Assembly: GCA_023430365.1 (NCBI GenBank)
Contig: JAEZAS010000211.1
Location: forward strand, 1 to 13,394
DNA: 13,394 nt
DNA from: Planctomycetota bacterium
GTDB taxonomy: Bacteria; Planctomycetota; Planctomycetia; Pirellulales; Pirellulaceae
Direction: 5' to 3'
The position numbers and the translations under genes were made by a program. Below the pieces are notes generated by a model. The model saw only the letters and a list, made by a program, of their open reading frames with translations. It was not told where the DNA came from and ran no database searches. Of the stretch, positions 1-7,206 are shown piece by piece (within the stretch, counting starts at the first letter, position 1; each line of letters starts with the position of its first letter).

Positions 1-26
1 TCGCTGAATTCTGACGAATTCAGCGA
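1..26. repeat. Perfect GAATTC hairpin, dispersed palindromic repeat and possible terminator
   Basis: The two 11-base arms (1-11 and 16-26) are perfectly self-complementary around a 4-base loop TGAC. The core CTGAATTC-N4-GAATTCAG is shared with both units of the inverted pair at 11714-11791, so this is a dispersed repeat family rather than a lone hairpin. It lies 22 bases beyond the stop codon of the minus-strand SdrD_B gene, where it could act as a transcript 3' end. No T-tract is visible inside the window, so terminator function is only inferred. Confidence 0.75.
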
Positions 27-48
27 CGAAGGATCGTTCGCAGCGAAC

Positions 49-3000
49 CTATTGCAGGCTGCTGCCCGAACCAGCCCGCACCTCGCGTGGGGCGGCCTGT
101 TCGCGGTAGAGCGACGGATCGTCGACGCCATCGCCATCGAAGTCGCCGACCACCGGCCGATCGTCGGCTCCGCCCAGTTCGAAGACGCGATCGCTCGCAT
201 CGATCTCGCGATTGCCGTTGGTGTCGATGATCCACTTGCCGGCGCGATAGACGCCGATTTCGTCGATCCCGTCGCCGTTGAAGTCGCCGACCACCGGCAG
301 GTCACCCTTCTCGCCGAACGTGGCAGTGCGATCTCCTTCGGACCAGCGGCCGTTGCCGTCCATGTCGAAGTGCCACCGTCCGTCGCGGAAGATGCCGATC
401 GACGGAATGCCGTCGCCGTTCCAGTCGCCTGCGATTGGTTTGTCGGTCGCAGTGCCGAACTGGAAGACGTGATCGATCAGGTCGGCGCGCTCATCGCCGC
501 GAGCCGTGAGCCGCAACAGACGGACGCCGTCCGTCGCTTCGTCTTCGTTTGGCGGCACGTTCTTGGTCTTGGTGGTCGGCATGTTGTCTGGATCAGGCAG
601 ACCGGGTTCGTTCTCGATGTGCCGCGGATCGCCCGGCCATTCGGGGCCGAAGATGCCAATGTCGTCCTTGCCATCGCCGTCCCAATCGCCCACGACCGGC
701 AGATCGGCTTCGCTGCCGAGCTTGGCCCAGAGGTCACCTTCGTCCCACTTGCCGTTGCCGTTGAGGTCGAGGAACCACTCGCCTTTGTAGAATAGGCCGA
801 GGTCGGCCTTGCCGTCGCCGTTCCAGTCGCCGACAACGGGGATGGCTCCGGCGATGCCGAAGGCGAAGTTCGGGGCTTCGATCCGGTCGTTGCCGGAGTG
901 GATCGTCCAGATGCCATCGCGGAGCGACTCCGACTCCCAGCGGGTGCCGTCGACGAACATCGCCGGTCGGAACGTCGCCGACTGCATCTTGGTGCCGTGA
1001 TGATTGAAGCGCGGCAAACCGGCGTCGATGATGCTCAGGTGCCAGGTGTAGGCTGAGTCGCCGCCGGTGATGATGTCCTGCGCCGGCGGCGGGATGAACA
1101 CCTGCGGCGGATCGATCGGCACGAACGGCGGCGGCACCACCATTTCCGGCGGCGGCGGGTCGATCGGCGGATCCTCCGGCGGGACCACGATGACGATGTT
1201 GGTCACCTGCACTTCGCTGAAGTTGTTGGCGACCGAAGTCTGCCCCGCAGCCAGCGGAATCTGCAGAATGGCGTCGTTGTTCAGGCTGATCCCTTGAGCC
1301 GCGAACCGCTGCAGGATCAGCGGGCTCACCACGGTGTTCTGGTTCACGGCCAGACCGCTCGTGGACCCGGGCGTATCGATGCTGTCGTAGTAGCCCTCGG
1401 GATGGATCTGGATGACGGTGTAGTTGCCGCTGCGCAGCCCCTTGAACTCGTAAAAGCCGTTTGCATCGGTCACGACGCGAAGCGGACCGCCCGAATAGTA
1501 CCCCGGCAACGCTTCGTCGGCCATCACGGCTTCGCCGGTCAGCGTATGGCGCAGTTCGAGCACCACGCCCGGCAGCCGCAGGTCGTCCGGCGTCAGCACA
1601 CCGTCGCGCATTTCGTAGAGATTCGTGGGAACCTTGCCGTCCGCCGTGTAGATCGGGGCGCCGTCGCGGAACACGTAGCCGGCAATGGCCGCAGGCGGAA
1701 TTTCGCCGAAGTTGTAGTTCACACCGTCCTGACCGGAGGTGAGCGTGATGTTCGAGATCACATCGTCCAGCGAATCGTCGCCGCCGTGTGACCCGGCCTG
1801 CTGACAGCCGTGGAAGTAGCCTTCCGGCTGATACTCGCGGACCGTGTAGGTTCCCGCGTGTAGGTTGTCGAACTTGTAGCGGCCCTGAGCGTCCGTGACC
1901 GTCCGGGCCAGGACGTTTCCATCGGCGCCGACCAACTCGATCGTCACCCCGGCAAGCACCGGCTCCGAAGGATCGTGAACGCAGTTGTTGATGATGTCAA
2001 CGAAGACCAGACCTTCGATGCTGACCGGCTTCTTCTCGCAGAAGTTGTAGTCCGTGAGTTGGTCGCCGGAGCCGATCGGAATGGCGGTGATCAGATCCTG
2101 CACATCGCCGTTGCCGCCATGGGAGCCCGGTTTGGTGCCACCCTGCCAGTAGCCGTCGGGCTGATATTCCTTCACGGCATAGACGCCGGGCGGCAGATTG
2201 TCAAAGCGGTACAGGCCTTCACTGTTGGTGTAGGTCGTGGCAACGACGTTGCCGTTGACATCGAGCAGCTCGATCTTCACGCCGCTGAGCGGCGTATCCC
2301 CTTCGTTCCATTCGCAGTCGCCGTTCGGGCTGTAGAACACCCGACCCATGATGCTGCCGGCCTTCAGTTCGCCGAAGTCGTAGTTGACGCCTTCCGAACC
2401 CCATTTCAGCGTCACGCCGGTCATCCGGTCGCCGGGGTTCTGTGCGCTGCCGCTGGCCACTCCGTCGACCGTGCCCGCCGAGTCCTTGCCGTCGATCCAG
2501 CCGTTTGGCTGAACTTCGACGATCGTGTACGTGCCCGCTCCCAGGCCCGTGAACTTGTAGAAGCCGTTTGTGTCGGTCACCTGCGAACCGACCTGCGTAC
2601 CGCTGGCGTCGAGCAAGATCACCGTCGTGCCGGGAATGAACTCTTCGCCCGCTTCCCGCACGCCGTTGTTGTTTCGGTCGTGATAGACATGCCCCGAAAC
2701 AATCGACGGCTCATGCTCGCAGAAGTCGTAGTTGATCGCATCGTCGCCAGCCCCGAGCACGATGCTCGTCAGGATGTCGTTGCCACCCTTCGAGCCAACC
2801 TTCACCCCGTCAATCGTACCGATGTGGTCGGCGCCATCGATCAGGCCGACCGGCGTCTCTTCGATGACCGTATAAACGCCCGGCAGCAGATCGAGGAACT
2901 CGTATTCGCCATTCTGGTTGGTGTACGTGGTGCCGACGACGTTGCCGTTGGCGTCTTTCAACGTGATCTTCACCCCGGCGAGCGGCCGGTTCAGGGCTTC

Positions 3001-4212
3001 CTCGCTGAAGCAGTTGCCTTCATCGTCGGTCAGGTGCACGCGACCGCGAATCGACGCCGGCAGCGTCTCGGCAAAGTCGTAGTTGATGCCGTGCGTGTCG
3101 CCGAGCGGGATGCTGATCTCGGTCAAAATATCCGGATCGCCTGCCACCGTCGAACCCGTGCTCGAACCAGCCACCGAACCCGGAATGGCGCCCACGCTCT
3201 TGAGCACCGGCGGCTGCGTTTCGCGGATCTGATAGACACCCGGCATCAGGTTCAGGTTCGTGCCGAACTTGTAATTGCCCTGAGCGTCGGTCTGCGTCGT
3301 GTGTCCGGTGAACACGTAGGAGTTGCCGACCTTCTTCCACAGCGACAGCGTGACTCCCTGGATGCCCTGCTCGCCGGAGTCCTGGACCAGATCGCGGTCG
3401 GCATCGAAGAACACGGTGCCTTCGATCGAGATCGGCTTCGGCTGCTGCTGCACGGAGAACATCGTGCCGGTCGAACGGTCCCGCTTGCCTTCGTAGTTGT
3501 CGTACGGCAAGCCGTTCGGGTTGTTGGGCGAGATCAGCAGGTTTGAGCCCGCGAACAGATTGTCGTAGGCGTTGCGGAACTCACCTTGGCCGTTCACATC
3601 GTAGTAGTGCGGCGCCTTGAACGAGCCTTTGAGCATCGAGCCTTGGAACTCGACGCCCGACGTGATCGGGTCGACCCCTTCGTTGATCACGCCCATGTTC
3701 GTTTCGAGCGGATCGAAGTCCTGCACTTCGTCCACGTCGATCGAGAAGACCAGCTTCTCACCGGCGTCGAAGCCCACAAACTCGAAAACCAGCAATGTGC
3801 CGCCGTCTTCGACGTGCCAGGTCACGCTGTCGATCCCGTTCTTCGCCATGATCTGCATGCCGAAGGCTTCGTCCGCCCCCCAGCCGCCTTTGATCGTGTC
3901 GAAGAACAAATCGCCGATGCTTCGGCCCGCCGGGCCGCGGTCGGTGTTGATCTCCAGCCGCGTAAGCTGCGTTCCCGGTGCGCCTCCTTCGAAGCTGATC
4001 ACGAACGTGTCGCCGTGGAGGTCGGAGCCGCTGTCTTCTTCGACGTAGACGCCGCCGAGCTTGATCGGATCGGCGTCCATCATGCGGCGCTCTTCCATCG
4101 CCTCAAAGCGACAGTGCCGGACGCGGTCTTCCTTCGCCAGGACCGACCGGCTGGGCCGCGAGTGCATTGCCTTCGCGCGGCGCAAGCCCGTCAGCAAGTT
4201 CCACAAACCCAT
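49..4212 (-). CDS. Large secreted SdrD_B-repeat protein with C-terminal FG-GAP/VCBS-like repeats
   Basis: Predicted 1387-residue extracellular or cell-surface protein, probably adhesive or structural. Residues 35-48 (RFEAMEERRMMDAD) match the planctomycete extracellular/LEPR-type N-terminal motif. Residues about 48-255 form an unrecognised Asp/Glu/Gly-rich beta domain. Six SdrD_B-like (Cna-B fold) domains follow at about 261-384, 385-502, 503-616, 617-729, 730-840 and 841-1004, each ending near a YDF/YNF motif followed by E. A Pro-rich linker (about 1005-1050) leads to five GDWNGDG/GDFDGDG repeats near 1123, 1171, 1257, 1305 and 1351, alternating with DxNGNGxWxEGD loops that look calcium-binding. 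No LPXTG or PEP-CTERM anchor is seen. The ATG at 4212 is chosen because GGGAGGTG sits just upstream; the frame stays open to 5490, but that stretch is an Arg-rich shadow of the WD40 gene. It lies 83 bases after the WD40 gene, so co-transcription is likely. Ligand and exact role are unknown. Confidence 0.93.
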   Translation of the reverse strand: MGLWNLLTGLRRAKAMHSRPSRSVLAKEDRVRHCRFEAMEERRMMDADPIKLGGVYVEEDSGSDLHGDTFVISFEGGAPGTQLTRLEINTDRGPAGRSIGDLFFDTIKGGWGADEAFGMQIMAKNGIDSVTWHVEDGGTLLVFEFVGFDAGEKLVFSIDVDEVQDFDPLETNMGVINEGVDPITSGVEFQGSMLKGSFKAPHYYDVNGQGEFRNAYDNLFAGSNLLISPNNPNGLPYDNYEGKRDRSTGTMFSVQQQPKPISIEGTVFFDADRDLVQDSGEQGIQGVTLSLWKKVGNSYVFTGHTTQTDAQGNYKFGTNLNLMPGVYQIRETQPPVLKSVGAIPGSVAGSSTGSTVAGDPDILTEISIPLGDTHGINYDFAETLPASIRGRVHLTDDEGNCFSEEALNRPLAGVKITLKDANGNVVGTTYTNQNGEYEFLDLLPGVYTVIEETPVGLIDGADHIGTIDGVKVGSKGGNDILTSIVLGAGDDAINYDFCEHEPSIVSGHVYHDRNNNGVREAGEEFIPGTTVILLDASGTQVGSQVTDTNGFYKFTGLGAGTYTIVEVQPNGWIDGKDSAGTVDGVASGSAQNPGDRMTGVTLKWGSEGVNYDFGELKAGSIMGRVFYSPNGDCEWNEGDTPLSGVKIELLDVNGNVVATTYTNSEGLYRFDNLPPGVYAVKEYQPDGYWQGGTKPGSHGGNGDVQDLITAIPIGSGDQLTDYNFCEKKPVSIEGLVFVDIINNCVHDPSEPVLAGVTIELVGADGNVLARTVTDAQGRYKFDNLHAGTYTVREYQPEGYFHGCQQAGSHGGDDSLDDVISNITLTSGQDGVNYNFGEIPPAAIAGYVFRDGAPIYTADGKVPTNLYEMRDGVLTPDDLRLPGVVLELRHTLTGEAVMADEALPGYYSGGPLRVVTDANGFYEFKGLRSGNYTVIQIHPEGYYDSIDTPGSTSGLAVNQNTVVSPLILQRFAAQGISLNNDAILQIPLAAGQTSVANNFSEVQVTNIVIVVPPEDPPIDPPPPEMVVPPPFVPIDPPQVFIPPPAQDIITGGDSAYTWHLSIIDAGLPRFNHHGTKMQSATFRPAMFVDGTRWESESLRDGIWTIHSGNDRIEAPNFAFGIAGAIPVVGDWNGDGKADLGLFYKGEWFLDLNGNGKWDEGDLWAKLGSEADLPVVGDWDGDGKDDIGIFGPEWPGDPRHIENEPGLPDPDNMPTTKTKNVPPNEDEATDGVRLLRLTARGDERADLIDHVFQFGTATDKPIAGDWNGDGIPSIGIFRDGRWHFDMDGNGRWSEGDRTATFGEKGDLPVVGDFNGDGIDEIGVYRAGKWIIDTNGNREIDASDRVFELGGADDRPVVGDFDGDGVDDPSLYREQAAPREVRAGSGSSLQ

Positions 4213-4218
4213 CCGACA

Positions 4219-4223
4219 CCTCC
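4219..4223 (-). promoter_or_regulatory. Shine-Dalgarno site for the SdrD_B gene
   Basis: On the minus strand the sequence reads GGGAGGTG, with the GGAGG core six bases before the ATG at 4212. It decides the start: the open frame extends another 1.28 kb upstream across the WD40 gene, but that part has no domain content. Confidence 0.75.
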
Positions 4224-4295
4224 CTGCTCGTGTTCGTCGTCCCTGACTCGCTTGCGCACCGCTGCTCGACCGCCTGGCGGCAGGTCGGGCTCGTC

Positions 4296-5372
4296 CTACC
4301 GCATCGGCGACCGCAAATCCCATTGCGGCTTGCTGCCCACGCGTCCCTCGCCTCGCAGGCCATCTCCGGCCACGACTTCGCTCACATTCCACACTCGCAA
4401 AGTCGTGTCGAACCCGGCCGACACCAGCATGCCTGCCGCCGAGTCGACGGCCGCGACGCTTCCGGTGTGCCCAGTCAGAATTCCAATTTCTTCTCGCAGA
4501 CCCACGTCCCACAGGCGAATCTGGTTGTCGCTTCCCGCCGTCGCCAGGTGATGCGGTCCATAGAAGCAAAGCGCCATCACCTTGGCGGGCCGCTTGGGCA
4601 GCACGTAGTCGGCCAGGTTTTCGTCGATCGGGATCACGCGCACCTGCCGGTCTTCGCCCGCCGAAGCCATGTACACGCCGTCCAGAGAGAACTGCACCGA
4701 CCGAATCCGCAGCCGATGGGCCGCAATGTCGCGCACCGTCTCGCCCGTTTGTGCGGAGTAGATACGAATCACGCCGCTCCGGCCTCCGGCGGCCAGCAGC
4801 GTGTCGTCCGGCGAAAAGGCAACTGCCCGCATGTCGTCGCAGGGAGCGGCCTGCTCCCACATCAAGCGTCCGGTCGCCACGTCGTAAACGCGAATCGTCC
4901 CCTCGAAGCCGACCGCCGACAGCATCCCGCCGCCATGGCTGTAGTGCAGCGCTGCGATGGCCTGCGGATGCCGGGCGACGTCGTCGATCCGGGCCCCGGT
5001 CTCGGCATTCCAAACCACGATCCGCCGATCGTGACCCGCCGAGGCCAGCGTTTTGCCGTCGGGCGAGTAGTCGACCGTGCGAACCCAGTCGTTGTGTCCG
5101 TCCAAGCGGTGCAGCAACGTTCCTTCGTTGAGGTGCCACACCCGCACGTGATGGTCGTCTCCGGCGGCGGCGAGCATCTGGCCGTCCGGATGCAGCCGCA
5201 ACGCGGTGATGACCGGCGGCTTTTGCAGGTCCTTTTCGCGAAGCACCTCGATCACGCGCGACTGCCATTCGTTTTGCAGGGCCTCGGCGGCCTCGCTCCA
5301 GCGGGCCGTTGCCGCCACGAACGAAAGCCCGGCCAGGCGGGCGAAAAAGGTCCTTCGGGTGGTTCGCTTCAT
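4296..5372 (-). CDS. Tat-exported WD40-repeat protein (seven-bladed beta-propeller)
   Basis: Predicted 358 residues. The N-terminus has a twin-arginine motif (TRRTFFA, residues 5-11) and a hydrophobic stretch ending near ATARWSEAA, so the folded protein is probably exported. Seven WD40 repeats can be read at about 52-80, 91-122, 134-164, 177-206, 218-247, 262-288 and 299-328, with typical SPDGKTLASAG, VRVWH, IVVWN, IRLWD and LRVWN strands. Seven repeats are enough for one closed propeller, which is a binding scaffold and not an enzyme. The gene is first in a likely operon with the SdrD_B gene, which suggests a shared envelope or surface task. The ATG at 5372 places the Tat motif at the N-terminus. 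No strong Shine-Dalgarno is seen. The last about 25 residues are a non-repeat tail. The partner is unknown. Confidence 0.93.
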   Translation of the reverse strand: MKRTTRRTFFARLAGLSFVAATARWSEAAEALQNEWQSRVIEVLREKDLQKPPVITALRLHPDGQMLAAAGDDHHVRVWHLNEGTLLHRLDGHNDWVRTVDYSPDGKTLASAGHDRRIVVWNAETGARIDDVARHPQAIAALHYSHGGGMLSAVGFEGTIRVYDVATGRLMWEQAAPCDDMRAVAFSPDDTLLAAGGRSGVIRIYSAQTGETVRDIAAHRLRIRSVQFSLDGVYMASAGEDRQVRVIPIDENLADYVLPKRPAKVMALCFYGPHHLATAGSDNQIRLWDVGLREEIGILTGHTGSVAAVDSAAGMLVSAGFDTTLRVWNVSEVVAGDGLRGEGRVGSKPQWDLRSPMR

Positions 5373-5691
5373 GCGTGCAGGCCCCCATCCTGGGCAGGTG
5401 GATCGATTGCGCGGAGAGCACGGGCGCAGTGTGCCCCTCGCGTCTTCTATCGGACGCCGCCGACGGCTGGATGCAACGGAAACGAAACATCTGTGCGCCA
5501 GTCAGTTAAGCTGCGCCACCTTTGGCAAACTGCGTTGGCCTTCCCACCCCGCCTCTTTCCTCCACCGAGCGGCTGCTCGGCCCTCGCTAGCAGGGAATCG
5601 CTGATCTCTCTTGATCCATTGCGACTCAAAAAGTAGTTTCCCGCTCGACTTATCTGGCAAATCACGACTTCCCCTCTGTCACACGCCGCCG
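5373..5691. other. Divergent intergenic region between WD40 and DUF481 genes
   Basis: These 319 bases separate two divergent genes and should hold both promoters. I see no convincing -35/-10 pair on either strand. A perfect 6-bp hairpin with a GGCT loop lies at 5565-5580 (CCGAGC / GCTCGG). The plus frame is open from a TTG at 5611 into the DUF481 gene, but those 27 codons precede a good signal peptide and are probably untranslated. No small gene is supported. Confidence 0.5.
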
Positions 5692-6639
5692 ATGTTCAAG
5701 TGCGCTAGACGCCTGCGACGCCTCACTCGATGCGTTCTTGCGCTTGCGCTGTTCTTGAGCGCCACAATCGCATCAGCGCAGGAGCTGTCGTTTCCGGGCC
5801 CAGAGCTTTTCCGACTGCCCGAGATCAGCGAAGGCGATCTCACCGCCGCCGAAGCCGAAGCGCCGACGCTCGCTCCCGAGGAACTCCCCTCCCCCTCCGA
5901 TCAACCCTCGGAACCAGAGGACCTTGGCCCCGCCGACGAGTCCCAGACGTGGATTCCGCGCCTCGAGGTCCTTCAGCCGACGTACTGGGATCCCTGGGAA
6001 GGCAACGTCGAGCTTGGCCTGAGCGGCACCGAGGGCAACTCACAAACGTTCAACGTCCGCCTCGGCGCCACGGCGAAGCACAAGAGCGAAACCCTCGTCA
6101 AAACAGTTCAGGTCACCTCCATTCAGAAGAACGCCAACGGTCAGACCACCGCCAACACGGCCCTGCTCGACGGCCGACTCGATTGGCCGATGCCCAACAC
6201 GCGCTGGAACTACTTCGTTCACGGTTTGCTCGAATACGACGAATTCAAACCGTTCGACGCCCGCATCTCGGCCGACACGGGTCTCGGCTACGAGTTCATG
6301 CAGACCGAACGAACCACCTTCATCGGCCGGACCGGTTTCGCGCTCTCGCACGAGATCGGCGGCGCCGACAACGAAGTCGTCCCCGAATGGCTCTTCGGCG
6401 CCGAGTTCAAGCACAAGTGGAACAGCCACCACTCCATGAGCTTCAAGACCGACTACTACCCGGCTTTGAGCGACTTCTCCGACTTCCGTCTCAACAGCCA
6501 GGCCAGCTGGGAGATCTTGCTCTCCAAGGACTGGGGCCTGAGCCTCAAGCTGAGCGCCATCGACCGCTACGACAGCACCCCCCAAGGCGCCAAGCCGAAC
6601 GACCTCGACTACTCCACCCTCCTCCTCTGGAACTTCTAA
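5692..6639 (+). CDS. DUF481 family outer-membrane beta-barrel protein
   Basis: Predicted 315 residues. Residues 1-29 form a Sec signal peptide: a basic start MFKCARRLRRLTR, a hydrophobic core, and ASA before the predicted cut. An acidic Pro/Glu linker (about 40-85) follows, then a beta-rich region from about 102 to the end. The segment WEGNVELGLSGTEGNSQTFN is the typical opening of DUF481 proteins (YdiY-like; salt-induced outer-membrane protein in enterobacteria). Alternating amphipathic strands and a C-terminal Phe (LLLWNF) fit an outer-membrane barrel recognised by the BAM machinery. The ATG at 5692 is preferred over the upstream in-frame TTG at 5611 because it puts the signal peptide at the N-terminus; no clear Shine-Dalgarno is seen. 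The gene stands alone and ends seven bases before a strong hairpin. Substrate or pore role is unknown. Confidence 0.9.
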   Translation: MFKCARRLRRLTRCVLALALFLSATIASAQELSFPGPELFRLPEISEGDLTAAEAEAPTLAPEELPSPSDQPSEPEDLGPADESQTWIPRLEVLQPTYWDPWEGNVELGLSGTEGNSQTFNVRLGATAKHKSETLVKTVQVTSIQKNANGQTTANTALLDGRLDWPMPNTRWNYFVHGLLEYDEFKPFDARISADTGLGYEFMQTERTTFIGRTGFALSHEIGGADNEVVPEWLFGAEFKHKWNSHHSMSFKTDYYPALSDFSDFRLNSQASWEILLSKDWGLSLKLSAIDRYDSTPQGAKPNDLDYSTLLLWNF

Positions 6640-6645
6640 CCCGTA

Positions 6646-6666
6646 GGGCAGGCTTCCAGCCTGCCC
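6646..6666. terminator. Strong GC-rich hairpin after the DUF481 gene, dispersed-repeat type
   Basis: Two perfect 9-base arms, GGGCAGGCT (6646-6654) and AGCCTGCCC (6658-6666), flank the loop TCC, starting seven bases after the DUF481 stop. Position and stability suggest a transcript 3' end, but what follows is GTCAAAAAAC rather than a T-tract, so it is not a standard intrinsic terminator on the plus strand. From memory, this kind of palindrome recurs between genes in planctomycete genomes and yields spurious peptides resembling AGFQPA when translated. Confidence 0.6.
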
Positions 6667-6765
6667 GTCAAAAAACAGCCTCGTTGCTGGTCGTGATCGG
6701 CAAGCCTCGCCCAACGCCGCATTCACGCCCCACCCTGCTGAGCATCAGCCGTCGCTCAGGCCCTC

Positions 6766-6815
6766 TCGCCCTAAGTCCTCACCACCTGCGCGCAGGCTCC
6801 GCCGACTTACGTCGA
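6766..6815. repeat. 50-base palindromic element, copy A
   Basis: The element begins TCGCC-C-TAAGTC and ends GACTTACGTCGA. TAAGTC (6772-6777) and GACTTA (6804-6809) are inverted, and a perfect palindrome CCTGCGCGCAGG (6785-6796) lies between them. Copy B at 6958-7007 has the same length and the same arm spacing. Confidence 0.5.
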
Positions 6816-6841
6816 CGCCGCCAATCCCCAGTTGCCGACGC

Positions 6842-6931
6842 GCTGTTCAAAATTTCCCTAGGTTTTTCACCACCCACCCTGTCCCCAGGGGACCCCAACT
6901 CGGTGAAAAACCCTCTGAAATTTTGAACAGC
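6842..6931. repeat. Long imperfect palindrome with 30-base arms and a nested hairpin
   Basis: The arms 6842-6871 and 6902-6931 match at 26 of 30 positions when one is reverse-complemented: a perfect outer 15 bases (GCTGTTCAAAATTTC), four mismatches, then a perfect inner part ending GTTTTTCACC. The 30-base loop holds a second perfect hairpin, GTCCCC-A-GGGGAC, at 6881-6893. It could be a bidirectional transcript end between the two convergent genes, a cruciform, or a small non-autonomous mobile element. Target-site duplications were not recognised. Confidence 0.7.
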
Positions 6932-6957
6932 CACTGCTTCCCTGCCCAATCGCCCCG

Positions 6958-7007
6958 TCGCCGTAAGTCATCCGGCGGTGGACCGAGTCTCGCGCGACTT
7001 GCGTCGA
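6958..7007. repeat. 50-base palindromic element, copy B
   Basis: Copy B starts TCGCC-G-TAAGTC and ends GACTTGCGTCGA. It aligns without gaps to copy A exactly 192 bases away, with 33 of 50 identical positions by hand. Identity is concentrated at the ends and the middle is diverged. The two copies flank the long palindrome at 6842-6931 in direct orientation. Confidence 0.45.
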
Positions 7008-7206
7008 TTCGAAGCACGGCCCAAGCCAACCCCTAACCTACCGATCGCGTCCGGTACCAGGTCGCAGGGAGTTCGGAGCATAAGCACCGAATCTTAGTAG
7101 CGGCACCCGTTTGAGCGCAGAAAGACTCGCTGGGTAATTTATCTACCAGTGTGTAATTTGTCAAGATATTTTACATAAGTGGTGGCGTGGTTGGCTATCC
7201 GCTCAC

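Larger units (their letters stand above)
6640..7206. other. Gene-free convergent gap rich in palindromic repeats
   Basis: These 567 bases lie between the 3' ends of the DUF481 gene (plus) and the TIR-LRR gene (minus). No credible coding region is seen: the short open frames are fragments of repeats. The gap contains the hairpin at 6646-6666, the 50-base elements at 6766-6815 and 6958-7007, the long imperfect palindrome at 6842-6931, and an AT-rich patch at 7136-7179 (about one quarter G+C by hand count). From 7008 to 7135 I see nothing recognisable. Confidence 0.7.

Noticed and set aside
1975..3546. 523-codon open frame on the plus strand, antisense to the SdrD_B gene
   Set aside because: It shows no recognisable domain, and its Val/Asp/Arg-rich composition is what the reverse strand of a G+C-rich repeat gene gives.
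4213..5490. Upstream extension of the SdrD_B reading frame to 1813 residues across the WD40 gene
   Set aside because: The added 426 codons are Arg/Gly/Ala-rich with no domain, overlap a convincing WD40 gene on the same strand in another frame, and a good Shine-Dalgarno plus the planctomycete N-terminal motif place the true start at 4212.
4167..5636. 489-codon plus-strand open frame opposite the WD40 gene
   Set aside because: Antisense shadow: His/Arg/Pro-rich, no domain, no ribosome site.
5611..5639. TTGATC / TAGTTT as a promoter for the DUF481 gene
   Set aside because: The -10 matches only three of six positions and nothing else supports it.
5730..6926. 398-codon plus-strand frame overlapping the DUF481 gene
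   Set aside because: Out-of-frame, extremely Arg-rich, runs through the terminal hairpin and repeats. The AGFQPA-like peptide in it is a repeat artefact.
7006..7013. GATTCGAA shared with the T arm of tRNA-Gly, possible attachment site
   Set aside because: Only eight bases match; real attachment sites share longer tRNA 3' ends, and no integrase is present.
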